Positions 16,735 through 25,495 are shown, counted from the first letter of the stretch. The stretch is DNA of 64,000 nt from Pelagadaptatus sp034112445 (GCA_034112445.1 JAWUVI010000024.1:1-64000); one strand, 5' to 3'. The notes: a model not told the origin generated them from the letters alone. Program-made: numbers and translations.

Positions 16735-17373
16735 GTGACAATAACAGTCCGTGAAGTAATGCAAACATCACCGGTTATACCGGTGATGGTGATTGACGAT
16801 ATTAATGATGCTGTACCTATGGCTCAGGCATTGGTGAGTGGCGGCTTGCGGGTTTTGGAAATTACCTTGCGTACTGAAGTTGCACTAGAAGCGATTAAAA
16901 TTATCAAAGCCGAAGTGCCTGAAGCTCTAGTGGGCGCAGGAACAATACTTAACCCAGCTCATCTAGAGCAAGCACTGCTTGCCGGTTCTGAATTCATAGT
17001 GACTCCAGGTACAACGGTGAATTTATTGGATGCGGCTGCTGATATTGCTGTGCCATTTTTACCCGGTGTGAGTACTGGCAGTGACGTCATGAGATTGCTT
17101 GAGCGTGGGTTTGAAGCCATGAAGTTTTTCCCGGCCCAAGCGGCTGGTGGAACCGCTATGCTGAAGTCGTTTGCTGGCCCATTTGGGCAGGTTCAGTTTT
17201 GCCCTACCGGCGGTATTAATCTAAGTAACGCGAAATCGTATTTAGCGCTAAACAACGTTGCTTGTGTCGGCGGATCATGGATGTTGCCAGCAGCAGCGAT
17301 CAAGCAAAAAGATTGGGCCAGTGTTCGACAGTTGGCGGCAGAAGCGTCTGCGCTTGGGTCATCAGCCTCGTGA
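16735..17373 (+). CDS. eda: KDPG/KHG aldolase
   Basis: Splits 2-keto-3-deoxy-6-phosphogluconate into pyruvate and glyceraldehyde 3-phosphate, the last step of Entner-Doudoroff and uronate breakdown. The 212-residue protein has the catalytic glutamate in LEITLRT (E42), the phosphate-site arginine at R46 and the Schiff-base lysine K130 in AMKFFPA, aligning closely with E. coli Eda residues E45, R49 and K133. The GTG at 16735 is preferred, with AAGAGA upstream; a TTG at 16717 has no clear site. It overlaps kdgK by four bases, so the two are coupled. Confidence 0.94.
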   Translation: MTITVREVMQTSPVIPVMVIDDINDAVPMAQALVSGGLRVLEITLRTEVALEAIKIIKAEVPEALVGAGTILNPAHLEQALLAGSEFIVTPGTTVNLLDAAADIAVPFLPGVSTGSDVMRLLERGFEAMKFFPAQAAGGTAMLKSFAGPFGQVQFCPTGGINLSNAKSYLALNNVACVGGSWMLPAAAIKQKDWASVRQLAAEASALGSSAS

Positions 17374-18335
17374 AACCGTGGGATAAAATTACGTCCATAG
17401 CGGTGCTCGGTGAAGTCATGCTCGAGTTAACTCCAGCCCAAAACTGTGATTTTACCGATCACCTTCGTTGCGCTACGGCGGGTGATACCTATAACACCGC
17501 TGTACCCATTGCCCAAACTCAAATAGATACTTATTACGTTACCGGTCTGGGTGATGACAGCAGTAGCGATTTAATTCGTGCTGATATGCAACGCTGGGGT
17601 TTGAAAAGTGATTTTGTGGAAACACTGAACGCTACGCCTCCTGGTCTCTACATGATTCAAAATGATGCCGATGGTGAGCGTCATTTCACGTATTGGCGTG
17701 ATGGTTCGGCCGCTAGAAAATTGTTTTCAGGTGCGGATGCTCTGAGCGCACTATTGCCCAAACTGTTAGCGATAGATGCAATTTTTGTTTCAGGAATTAC
17801 CCTCGCGATTGCCAGTGTCGAATCAAGAACCGTGTTGTTTGAATTCCTATCCCAATACCGCGCTCAAGGTGGATTGGTGATTTTCGACAGTAATTATCGC
17901 CCCAGACTGTGGTCTTCTCCGGAGTTAGCAGCGCAGGCTCTAGAGGGAATGCTGCAACAGACCGATGTTTTTCTCCCCAGTATTGAAGATTTACAACAGC
18001 TTTGGTCTGGCGATGACAACGCTCTATTGCATCGTATTCAAAGCTATCAGCACATTTCGGAAGTGGTATTAAAAAACGGTGGGGGTGTGTTGCAGTTATT
18101 TTTTCCGTCCACAACTAGCCGCAAAGTAATCAGTATCACTTTGTCTCAAGTCGATAAAGTAATTGATACCACTGGAGCTGGCGATTCATTTAATGGCGGT
18201 TACTTGGTGGCAAGGCTGGCGGGTTACAGCGCCGAAGAATCGGTACAGCGAGCTCATAAGCTAGCGTCTACAGTGATTCAACATAAGGGGGCTATTTTGC
18301 CTTTAGAGGTAATGAAACCGATATTGTTGGTTTGA
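17370..18335 (+). CDS. kdgK: 2-dehydro-3-deoxygluconokinase (KDG kinase)
   Basis: Phosphorylates 2-keto-3-deoxygluconate to KDPG, the substrate of the aldolase encoded just before it. The 321-residue PfkB-family protein has an N-terminal SIAVLGEVMLELT strand, the sugar-binding ATAGDTYNTAV segment and the C-terminal signature DTTGAGDSFNGGY with catalytic Asp near 272. The start is the GTG inside a GTGA overlap with the eda stop; the frame extends further upstream only as eda-antiphase sequence. It supplies the kinase missing from the KduI/KduD locus 5 kb away. Confidence 0.92.
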   Translation: MKPWDKITSIAVLGEVMLELTPAQNCDFTDHLRCATAGDTYNTAVPIAQTQIDTYYVTGLGDDSSSDLIRADMQRWGLKSDFVETLNATPPGLYMIQNDADGERHFTYWRDGSAARKLFSGADALSALLPKLLAIDAIFVSGITLAIASVESRTVLFEFLSQYRAQGGLVIFDSNYRPRLWSSPELAAQALEGMLQQTDVFLPSIEDLQQLWSGDDNALLHRIQSYQHISEVVLKNGGGVLQLFFPSTTSRKVISITLSQVDKVIDTTGAGDSFNGGYLVARLAGYSAEESVQRAHKLASTVIQHKGAILPLEVMKPILLV

Positions 18336-18361
18336 GGTGATTCTGGTATTACTTCCTCTTC

Positions 18362-18417
18362 CGTCATTCTGGCGCAGGCCAGAATCCATAGATACCGGCA
18401 CGGAGGCCGGCATGACG
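18362..18417. repeat. Palindromic REP/BIME-like repeat, copy 1
   Basis: The outer arms CGTCATTCTGGC (18362-18373) and GCCGGCATGACG (18406-18417) pair at 10 of 12 positions, and each half forms its own small hairpin around GCCAG or GCCGG. Its first 30 bases are almost identical to the reverse complement of 32111-32141. It lies in the convergent gap between kdgK and ychF. Confidence 0.85.
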
Positions 18418-18455
18418 TATAAGGGAAGTTGATATGACGTATATAAAAAGAGGCT

Positions 18456-19547
18456 TTAAACGTTAAACCTAAAGTGCACTACGTCACCATCTTTCACAAT
18501 GTAGTCTTTACCTTCTAAGCGCCATTTACCGGCATCTTTAGCGCCTTGCTCACCGTTGTATTCAATAAAGTCTTCGTAGCTTGTTACTTCGGCGCGAATA
18601 AAGCCTTTTTCAAAATCGGTGTGAATTTTACCGGCGGCTTGAGGGGCGGTTGAGCCAACCGGAATAGTCCACGCACGAACCTCTTTGACGCCGGCGGTAA
18701 AATAGGTGTGTAAGCCTAATAAGTCGTAACCAGCACGAATAACTCGATTCAAACCGGGCTCTTCCATACCAAGTTCTTCAAGGAACTCATTTTTTTCGTC
18801 GTCTTCTAGCTCAGATATTTCAGCTTCTAATTTGTTGCAAATAGGGACGACTACGGCATTTTCTTCGGCGGCAATGGCTTTTACGATATCGAGGTAGGGG
18901 TTGTTCTCAAAACCTTCTTCATCGACATTGGCGATGTACATAGTGGGCTTTAAGGTTAATAGCGATAACTCACGTAAGTGTATTAGCTCGTCGTCTGTTA
19001 GTTTGAAGCTGCGCAGCGGTTTGGCTTCATTCAAATGCGGCAAGATTTTTTCGATCAGGGCTTTCATCGCCATGGCGTGTTTATCTTGGCCTTTGGCGGC
19101 TTTGGCAAAACGCTGTAATGATTTTTCACAGGTTTCTAAATCGGCTAGGGCTAATTCGGTGTTAATGACTTCAACGTCTGAAGCTGGATCGATTTTACCG
19201 TCAACGTGAATAACGTTTTCGTCGTCAAAGCAACGTACTACATGGGCAATGGCATCGGTTTCACGAATGTTGGCTAAAAATTTATTGCCTAGACCTTCAC
19301 CTTTTGAAGCGCCAGCAACGATACCGGCAATATCAATGAACTCCATGGTGGTGGCAATGGTGCGTTCAGGTTGAACAATGGCAGCCAAATTATCTTGGCG
19401 CGGGTCAGGTACCGGTACCACACCAGCGTTGGGCTCAATGGTGCAAAACGGAAAGTTTTCTGCGCCAATACCCGCTTTAGTCAATGCATTAAATAAAGTT
19501 GATTTGCCGACATTAGGCAGGCCGACGATACCGCAATTAAAACCCAT
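18456..19547 (-). CDS. ychF: Redox-regulated ATPase YchF (Obg-like)
   Basis: The 363-residue protein has the P-loop GLPNVGKST (about 9-17), a central coiled-coil helical hairpin and a C-terminal TGS domain (about 278-362) ending HFRFNV. YchF binds ATP despite its Obg-type fold and associates with ribosomes in oxidative and translational stress. Its normal upstream partner pth lies 12.7 kb away, separated by the polyuronate locus. Two tandem terminators stand before the gene, so its promoter must lie within about 50 bases of the start. AGAGAAAA is the likely ribosome site. Confidence 0.95.
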   Translation of the reverse strand: MGFNCGIVGLPNVGKSTLFNALTKAGIGAENFPFCTIEPNAGVVPVPDPRQDNLAAIVQPERTIATTMEFIDIAGIVAGASKGEGLGNKFLANIRETDAIAHVVRCFDDENVIHVDGKIDPASDVEVINTELALADLETCEKSLQRFAKAAKGQDKHAMAMKALIEKILPHLNEAKPLRSFKLTDDELIHLRELSLLTLKPTMYIANVDEEGFENNPYLDIVKAIAAEENAVVVPICNKLEAEISELEDDEKNEFLEELGMEEPGLNRVIRAGYDLLGLHTYFTAGVKEVRAWTIPVGSTAPQAAGKIHTDFEKGFIRAEVTSYEDFIEYNGEQGAKDAGKWRLEGKDYIVKDGDVVHFRFNV

Positions 19548-19592
19548 GATGTTTTCTCTATTTGGAATTTTGAAAAAGGCGGATTCTACAAG

Positions 19593-19630
19593 AAAAAAGG
19601 CTCGGAGTAACTGAATAACTCCGAGCCTTT
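19593..19630 (-). terminator. Second terminator before ychF
   Basis: AAAGGCTCGGAGT (19596-19608) pairs perfectly with ACTCCGAGCCTTT (19618-19630), followed on the minus strand by TTTTTTC. It lies 46 bases before ychF and 16 bases past the terminator of the TonB receptor gene. Confidence 0.8.
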
Positions 19631-19645
19631 TGGGTTTCTTACCGA

Positions 19646-19684
19646 TAAAAAAAGGGGCGGCCGTAATCAGATTACGGCCGCCCC
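19646..19684 (-). terminator. Intrinsic terminator of the TonB receptor gene
   Basis: A very GC-rich stem with arms at 19654-19665 and 19673-19684, GGGGCGG against CCGCCCC at the base, is followed on the minus strand by TTTTTTTATC, 25 bases beyond the receptor stop. Confidence 0.9.
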
Positions 19685-19709
19685 TGAGAGAGAAGTTTAA
19701 CTCTTTGGT

Positions 19710-22325
19710 TTAGAAGTTATAGCGAGCGTCTATGCCCCAAGTCATTGGATCCGATATGCCAGAGTGGCCAACACCAAAAGTACTGGCTGTGTAACCACCA
19801 GGGACACCAGTGTATTGGTTGTCCAATAAGTTTTTACCCCAAAGTGCTAATTCGTATTGATCGTCATCGCTGTACCAAGCAATACGGGCATTTAAGATTT
19901 CTTTGTCAGCACCGAAGTTTTCAACATTTTCTAAGCCAACAGTGTAGTTGTCGGAAGTAGGACTGATATCTTGTTCGTTGAAGATATAATCCATGTGAAA
20001 GTTGATTGATCCGAATGAAACTTCAGGAGCCCAATCAAAAGTGATTGTGTAAGAATCCAGTGTTTCCCCCTTGACTGTAGTACCACCTTGGGAAGCACCT
20101 AGTGCGTCAAAGTACTGTTCAGAATCACTTTCACTTTCACGCTGAGTGGTCATTAATCCCAGCATGATCGTGTCGGTAGGCAGCCAATTCAACACGAGCT
20201 CCCAGCCTTCATAGTTGTCATCACTGCTGACAATTTGAGGTACACCGGCAATGCCTGGGTAAGTTGGGTCATATGACGTTACTGAGCTTTGCTTGCCTTC
20301 TACTTCCATTTCAAAATAACTGAATTGCACGCGCACTTGGCCATCAAAGAAATCGCCTTTAACGCCCAGCTCAATGTTGTTGACCAATTCAGGGTCAATT
20401 GAGGCAGTGGCAGTATCCAGATCTAAGCTATCAAAACCACCTGATTTGTAACCAGTAGAATAGCTTAAGTAGGTCATTAGCTCATCCGTTAACTGGTATT
20501 GTGCAACGGCACGCCCAGTCGTCTTAGTCCACTTGTCAGAGGCTTTGATTTTAGTATCGGTTATAACTGTACTACCTTGGCTTAAGGGAGAAAGAATATT
20601 TGTTGCTTCAGGCAAGATTGTTCCAACCGCACCAGCTCCTAAAATGGCATCTCTTTGTGCATTAAGTAATGCAGCAGTTGGAGCAAGAGGGCTTTCCCAG
20701 CTAAATTCTTTTTCATCTTCGCTGTAACGTAAGCCAAAGATCAAATTCAAGCGTTCAGTAATGACAAAATCAATATCGCCGTAAATTCCCCAGCTAGTGA
20801 AATCTCCAGTATTATTGACCGCTTCATTCCATAGTGAGCCTGCATAACTTGCGTCAGTCCAAGTGGCGGCCAAGACGCTCTCATAGGGTGCCAGAGCTCC
20901 GCCTAAACCACCTGCGGCAGCTAATAATTCAGCCAAAGTAATTTGGTAGTCGGCAGCATCCAAGTTACCTGAAACCGCAGCGCCGCCAAAGGCGTTACCT
21001 GTAGCTGCCGTTAGTACGCCAGACAGGACAGTGAAATCAATTGGGTTCCATAGATCAACTGTTGTTGCTCCTGTGGGGTGGGTGCCACTGTATCCTGCTA
21101 ATAAGGCAGCAGCAGCTGGATCAGCTAAGAAGCCATTAAGAACATCAGAAGCAAGGCTGCTAGCGGTTTCAGAGGTGGTAACAATAGTAGTTGACTGAGT
21201 CTTTTTTTCAGTTGAGTAGTTTAAACCACCAACAAAATTGATGTTGTCGCTATTGAAGTTGAATTGCAGTTCCGTATAAAAGATCTCATTGGTCTCAATG
21301 TTATCGGTATGCAAATAAGTGTTGATGTTACCCGTACCGTCTTGATCGTCTAGATTGGTGGTCTCTAGATCGCGGTAGTTGGCCCACCAGCTCACGGCCC
21401 ACTCGTCATTGATTTCGTGGTTAAGGCGGAAGCCCACAGAATACATATCACGAGTTTCTTCTGCGCCGTAGGCATCATTACTGATATCTCCGGCAAACGG
21501 GTCTTCGGTCCACTGATCGGCGGTCAAGTCGTAGCCGTTGGTAGAGCGAGGGCCGTTGTTGGTGTCATCAAAGTCGGCACTGACGGTTAAATCAGTTTGC
21601 TCAGAAATATTCCACAATACCGCTACACGGCCAGACATATTGTCTTGAGAGTCGACATCTTTGCCGCCTGGGGCAATGTTATCTAAAAAGCCATCACGTT
21701 CGTTGGTCATTAGGTTGATACGGACAGCAACGTCATCAGAAAGAGCGGTGTTGTACATGCCTTCCCAGCGCATAAAACCGTAGTTACCCGCTTTTAATTT
21801 AACGAAGCCTTCATCGCCGTCAAAATTTGGTGCGTTCGGCACCATGTTAACGCTACCTACAGCGGCATTTTTACCTGATAGCGTACCTTGAGGACCTTTT
21901 AATACTTCAACGCGAGCCATGTCAGAAAAAGCAATGGTGGTAGCCGTACTTGGCAGGTATACGCCATCAAAAAAGGTGGCTACGGATGGATCACCACCAG
22001 AGCTAATGCTTGAGCTTTGAACTCCACGAATGGATAAGCCTGACTGGGTGGTGCCGCTACCAGCTTCAAAGCCTGGTACATAATCATCCATATCTTCTAA
22101 TACTAAGGCTCCGGTATTTTCCATGCTCTGGGCAGAAAAAGTATCTACAGCAATAGGCACGTCCATAGAGTTCTGTTCACGCTTCTGCGCGGTTACAATA
22201 ACTTCTTCTAACGCTAGACTGCGTTCTTCGGCGGTTGCTGTCATGGCGCCGGTTGCCATAACTGATGCAATGGCAATGGCTAAAGGTAGGCGTGCTAAAC
22301 GCGTATCTGTAGATTTCCGATTCAT
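19710..22325 (-). CDS. TonB-dependent outer-membrane receptor
   Basis: The 871-residue protein has a signal peptide (about 1-32, ATAEE), a TonB box LEEVIVTAQK near residue 40, a plug domain (about 55-165, with DMARVEVLKGPQGTLSGKNAAVGSVN) and a 22-strand-type barrel ending DARYNF. It belongs to the large marine group of TonB receptors for glycans and other large substrates. Its place beside a uronate catabolic operon, and the upstream element it shares with that operon, point to uronate-containing oligosaccharides as ligand; this is inference. GAGGAA precedes the ATG. Confidence 0.93.
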   Translation of the reverse strand: MNRKSTDTRLARLPLAIAIASVMATGAMTATAEERSLALEEVIVTAQKREQNSMDVPIAVDTFSAQSMENTGALVLEDMDDYVPGFEAGSGTTQSGLSIRGVQSSSISSGGDPSVATFFDGVYLPSTATTIAFSDMARVEVLKGPQGTLSGKNAAVGSVNMVPNAPNFDGDEGFVKLKAGNYGFMRWEGMYNTALSDDVAVRINLMTNERDGFLDNIAPGGKDVDSQDNMSGRVAVLWNISEQTDLTVSADFDDTNNGPRSTNGYDLTADQWTEDPFAGDISNDAYGAEETRDMYSVGFRLNHEINDEWAVSWWANYRDLETTNLDDQDGTGNINTYLHTDNIETNEIFYTELQFNFNSDNINFVGGLNYSTEKKTQSTTIVTTSETASSLASDVLNGFLADPAAAALLAGYSGTHPTGATTVDLWNPIDFTVLSGVLTAATGNAFGGAAVSGNLDAADYQITLAELLAAAGGLGGALAPYESVLAATWTDASYAGSLWNEAVNNTGDFTSWGIYGDIDFVITERLNLIFGLRYSEDEKEFSWESPLAPTAALLNAQRDAILGAGAVGTILPEATNILSPLSQGSTVITDTKIKASDKWTKTTGRAVAQYQLTDELMTYLSYSTGYKSGGFDSLDLDTATASIDPELVNNIELGVKGDFFDGQVRVQFSYFEMEVEGKQSSVTSYDPTYPGIAGVPQIVSSDDNYEGWELVLNWLPTDTIMLGLMTTQRESESDSEQYFDALGASQGGTTVKGETLDSYTITFDWAPEVSFGSINFHMDYIFNEQDISPTSDNYTVGLENVENFGADKEILNARIAWYSDDDQYELALWGKNLLDNQYTGVPGGYTASTFGVGHSGISDPMTWGIDARYNF

Positions 22326-22481
22326 GGTGTTTCCTCAAGGTATTGAGCAGATTGTTCTGCTTTTATTTTATTTTTGGTAATTAGGTCGAGCAGTAATTCG
22401 GAATGACTATAGGCAGGCCATAGGGGTAACTCCGATCAATAGATTTTACGGCTTTAAGAGTATATGTCTTAGGGATTTCAG

Positions 22482-22523
22482 AAATCCGTCAGACTATTAT
22501 GAAATTCATCAGGTTTATTTTGA
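22482..22523. promoter_or_regulatory. Direct-repeat operator candidate upstream of the TonB receptor
   Basis: Two related half-sites start at 22482 (AAATCCGTCAGACTATTATG) and 22502 (AAATTCATCAGGTTTATTTT), 20 bases or about two helical turns apart. This spacing is usual for AraC-type activators. The second half-site recurs almost unchanged at 31051-31071 in front of the GH105 operon, in the same orientation to its gene. The gene for a membrane AraC regulator ends six bases away. Confidence 0.6.
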
Positions 22524-22528
22524 ATTTC

Positions 22529-23806
22529 TTAAGAAATAGTCAGGCTTTTTTTACGAAATTCAGTAGGCGTCAGTTGGTGGGTATCTTTGAAGGCTTTATT
22601 AAACGTACTGAGTGAGCGAAAGCCAGCATCTAAAGCGATGGTGAGAATGGGTAATTTGGCGATTTCAGGATCAGAAAGTCGTGCTGAGGTTTCTTGAATA
22701 CGGTAACAATTGAGAAAGTCATTGAAGTTACGGTAGCCAAGACCACTGTTAATGACACGACGCAGGTGGTGTTCTTTAACTTCTAATTTAACCGCGAGCT
22801 GGCCAATACTTAAATCCATTTCTCGGTAAAAGTGGTCTTGCTCCATTATTTTGGTTAGCTCTAAAAGTAACTCTGGAGAGACTTCAACGGGATTAACTTT
22901 TGTGGTTTCTGGCTCAGTCGAGGATATCTCTAACTCTGGTTTAGGAACGATGATTTCTGGTGTGTCAGATTGTACGAGAAGCGGTTCTGATTCAGTAGAG
23001 TGTGACTCAATAGTAGAAGGTGACTTAATAGTAGAGTGCTCACTAATGAATCTTTTTTTGATGTAAGCAAACATAAGGTCACGAGAAAATCGCAATAAAA
23101 TAGCGTTGGTGATCAACAATAAAAATGCCGCGGTTAAATATTGTATGTTAATAAGCCAAGGCAAAGAGGCTGAGAAAAACTCTCGGATCAGTAGCATCCC
23201 AAGCAATATAACGCCGTTTATTCCGCAAAACCAAATGCGCAAATAGCGGCGTGATTCAACCAAATCATCGCCCCAGTGGCGCGCGACAACAAAGACGATC
23301 ATGCCGACCAATATAAACTCTAGTGCCTCGGGAAAATGAACCAAGAGCCATTTTAAATGCTGGGTATCGCCCCAGCGCATAATCTGGCTGGTTAAATCAA
23401 TTAAGGGTAAAATTATAGTGACGGCAACTAATACGATTTGCCATCGCTTAAGTATGAAGGAGTCATCAAACAAGCTGTAACTAAACAGCCAAAATAATCC
23501 GGGAATGGCTGTCATTAGTGATACGGTTAATAAGTGCCAGGGTGTGCCACTGGAAAAGGGTGCTAAGAAAAACCCTAGAATGCTGAGTAAAAGAATACCG
23601 TACAAGCGTTGCTGGATTGATGTTCCTGGGCTGTAGGACAGCATGATCCAGCCGAATAATATTTGCGCTAGAGCTATGCCCATGGCTAAGGGGAAAATAA
23701 ATTGAAACGGCTCGATGTGTTGCCAATCCCATACGGGTGAGCGCATGGATTGAACTATGGTCGCGGCCTGTTGGCTGTTTTCAGCAATAGATTCTAGTTT
23801 AATCAA
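22529..23806 (-). CDS. Seven-helix membrane AraC-family regulator
   Basis: The 425-residue protein has seven predicted membrane helices in the first 235 residues, a Ser/Thr/Glu/Pro-rich linker (about 245-300) and a C-terminal AraC double helix-turn-helix (about 305-420; LSIGQLAVKLEVKEHHLRRV and ILTIALDAGFRSLSTFNKAF, ending TPTEFRKKSL). This suits direct sensing at the membrane with cytoplasmic DNA binding. It sits between the TonB receptor gene and the kdu operon, all on the minus strand, and is the obvious local regulator. The start is unclear: TTG at 23806 or the ATG at 23746; neither has a strong ribosome site. Confidence 0.85.
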   Translation of the reverse strand: MIKLESIAENSQQAATIVQSMRSPVWDWQHIEPFQFIFPLAMGIALAQILFGWIMLSYSPGTSIQQRLYGILLLSILGFFLAPFSSGTPWHLLTVSLMTAIPGLFWLFSYSLFDDSFILKRWQIVLVAVTIILPLIDLTSQIMRWGDTQHLKWLLVHFPEALEFILVGMIVFVVARHWGDDLVESRRYLRIWFCGINGVILLGMLLIREFFSASLPWLINIQYLTAAFLLLITNAILLRFSRDLMFAYIKKRFISEHSTIKSPSTIESHSTESEPLLVQSDTPEIIVPKPELEISSTEPETTKVNPVEVSPELLLELTKIMEQDHFYREMDLSIGQLAVKLEVKEHHLRRVINSGLGYRNFNDFLNCYRIQETSARLSDPEIAKLPILTIALDAGFRSLSTFNKAFKDTHQLTPTEFRKKSLTIS

Positions 23807-23808
23807 TT

Positions 23809-23873
23809 CGTGTTTTACTTATTATTGGTTTTAGAAGCTGTTGTTAATGATTTATCAACAGCCGTAAAACACG
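23809..23873. promoter_or_regulatory. Nested inverted repeats between kduD and the regulator gene
   Basis: The outer arms CGTGTTTTAC (23809-23818) and GTAAAACACG (23864-23873) are perfect complements. The inner arms GCTGTTG (23837-23843) and CAACAGC (23856-23862) also pair. A third segment, GGTTTTA at 23827-23833, can compete for the TAAAAC arm. No U tract follows, so a simple terminator is unlikely. It could be a 3' stem for the kdu mRNA or a leader structure of the regulator gene. Confidence 0.5.
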
Positions 23874-23893
23874 AATGTTAGCAGGGTAACTAT

Positions 23894-23931
23894 AATTAAG
23901 CGATTAAGCGATTAAGCGATTAAGCGATTAA
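23894..23931. repeat. 8-bp tandem repeat at the end of kduD
   Basis: Four copies of GCGATTAA-type units run head to tail and include the kduD stop codon (TAA on the minus strand). Each unit contains TTAA. Confidence 0.85.
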
Positions 23932-24692
23932 CGACCTAACCAGCCGCCATCAACCGCTAAGGTGGTGCCATTCACATAATCTGATGCTGAGCTGGCAAGG
24001 AAAATAACCGCGCCAGCCATGTCGGCGGGGATGCCCCAACGGTTAGCCGGTATACGCTCTAGAATGGCTTGATTGCGTTGCTCATCTTTACGCAGCTGCT
24101 CGGTGTTGTCGGTAGCCATATAGCCGGGAGCAATGGCATTAACGTTGATGTTTTGCGCGCCTAATTCATTGGCCATTAACATGGTCAGACCTTTCACACC
24201 GGATTTTGAAGCGGTGTAAGAGGGCACCCGAATACCACCTTGGAAAGACAGCATAGAGGCTATGTTAATGATTTTTCCTCCGGACTTTTGCGCAACGTAT
24301 TCACGACATACGGCTTGCGACAAAAAGAACAAGGTTTTTAGATTGAGGTCCATAACGTCGTCCCAGTCTTTTTCACTGAATTCCAGTACGTCATTGCGGC
24401 GTATGGTGCCCGCGTTATTAACCAGTATGTCCATGCGCCCCATGTCAGTTTTGATCTGTTCAACAATAGGGGTAACGACACTGCTGGAGGTTAGGTCGGC
24501 TTTAATACCTAAGTAACGACGCCCTGTACTGCGAACTATCTCGGCAATACGGCTGTCATCGCTCATGCCTATGCCGACTACATCGGCGCCGGCTTCGGCA
24601 AGTGCTTGCGCCATGCCAAAACCAAGACCACGAGATACGCCGGTAACAATGGCGACTTTACCATCGAGTTTGAAACTATTAAGAATGCTCAT
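23928..24692 (-). CDS. kduD: 2-dehydro-3-deoxy-D-gluconate 5-dehydrogenase
   Basis: Reduces 2,5-diketo-3-deoxygluconate to 2-keto-3-deoxygluconate with NAD(P)H. The 254-residue classical short-chain dehydrogenase has the nucleotide motif TGVSRGLG (17-24), NNAG (92-95), catalytic S146, Y159 and K163 (YTASK) and a C-terminal VDGGWLGR typical of KduD. It is the last gene of the operon; its ATG overlaps the stop of the TIM-barrel gene by four bases (ATGA). The stop codon lies in a tandem repeat. Confidence 0.9.
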   Translation of the reverse strand: MSILNSFKLDGKVAIVTGVSRGLGFGMAQALAEAGADVVGIGMSDDSRIAEIVRSTGRRYLGIKADLTSSSVVTPIVEQIKTDMGRMDILVNNAGTIRRNDVLEFSEKDWDDVMDLNLKTLFFLSQAVCREYVAQKSGGKIINIASMLSFQGGIRVPSYTASKSGVKGLTMLMANELGAQNINVNAIAPGYMATDNTEQLRKDEQRNQAILERIPANRWGIPADMAGAVIFLASSASDYVNGTTLAVDGGWLGR

Positions 24693-25495
24693 GTTAATAA
24701 CTCACTAAAACCTAAAGAGGAAAGATGTTTAACGCTGTTTTCTAACGATTGAAACGGGGTGCGGCTGTCTTGTTCGATGGCCATAAATTCAACCCCAATT
24801 TGCTGGCAGCTGTTAACTATTTTTGTGAAATCCAGTGTGCCTGCGCCTAGCTCAGTATCGGTCGGAAGCAGATCAAAGAATTTCCAGTCAATCCGATAAT
24901 CACGTAAGTGAACAACTTTAACGCGGTCGGCTAATTCTACTATTTTCTCGTGGGGGCACTGACCGCCACGCTGTAACCAATAGGTATCCAATACCAAGCC
25001 AACATTTTCTGGGTTGGTGTGCTGCAAGATAATATCTAAGCCTAATTCGCCATTAGAGTGAGTGTTTTTCCCGTAGCGCTGAAACTCAAAGTGATGGTGA
25101 TGAAACAATAAATTTAAGCCTTGCTTGCGGTACAAATAGCCCAGATGATCAAGCTCGATGGAGAAATTTATTAAGCGCTCAATGCCGCCTAAAATGCACA
25201 GTGTTGGTAATACCGATACCACCACGTTGCGACAGCCGAGTTGCTTGTGCAGCTTAACGCTGTAATCAACGTTTTTTTTCAAAAAATCAAACGTGTTTTG
25301 GGTGCTGCCAACGGTGATATCAAAGTCGTTTATCTGTTGGGTAATAGAATCGATGGTTTGAGGTTTCCAGTCGATTCTGGCCAGCTCTATCGCTCCAATA
25401 CCCATTGCCTGTAATTTGGCAAACGTATCGGCACGCGCAGCAGCAGATTGGATGTGCTTACGCACGGTGAATGTCTGAACAGCAATTTGTGGCAT
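24689..25495 (-). CDS. Sugar phosphate isomerase/epimerase-like TIM-barrel protein
   Basis: The 268-residue protein of the xylose-isomerase-like TIM-barrel superfamily shows candidate metal ligands in order: Glu in IGAIELAR, Asp in LVLDTYW, His in VVHLRDY and Glu in FMAIEQDS. No signal peptide is seen, so it acts in the cytoplasm. It is coupled to kduD by an ATGA overlap and follows kduI by about 65 bases. KduI and KduD alone suffice for the known pathway, so this enzyme probably handles a side or alternative substrate. The exact reaction cannot be read. Confidence 0.8.
   Translation of the reverse strand: MPQIAVQTFTVRKHIQSAAARADTFAKLQAMGIGAIELARIDWKPQTIDSITQQINDFDITVGSTQNTFDFLKKNVDYSVKLHKQLGCRNVVVSVLPTLCILGGIERLINFSIELDHLGYLYRKQGLNLLFHHHHFEFQRYGKNTHSNGELGLDIILQHTNPENVGLVLDTYWLQRGGQCPHEKIVELADRVKVVHLRDYRIDWKFFDLLPTDTELGAGTLDFTKIVNSCQQIGVEFMAIEQDSRTPFQSLENSVKHLSSLGFSELLT

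Noticed and set aside
23894..23931. Possible CRISPR-like array
   Set aside because: The 8-bp units are contiguous with no spacers; it is a simple tandem repeat.
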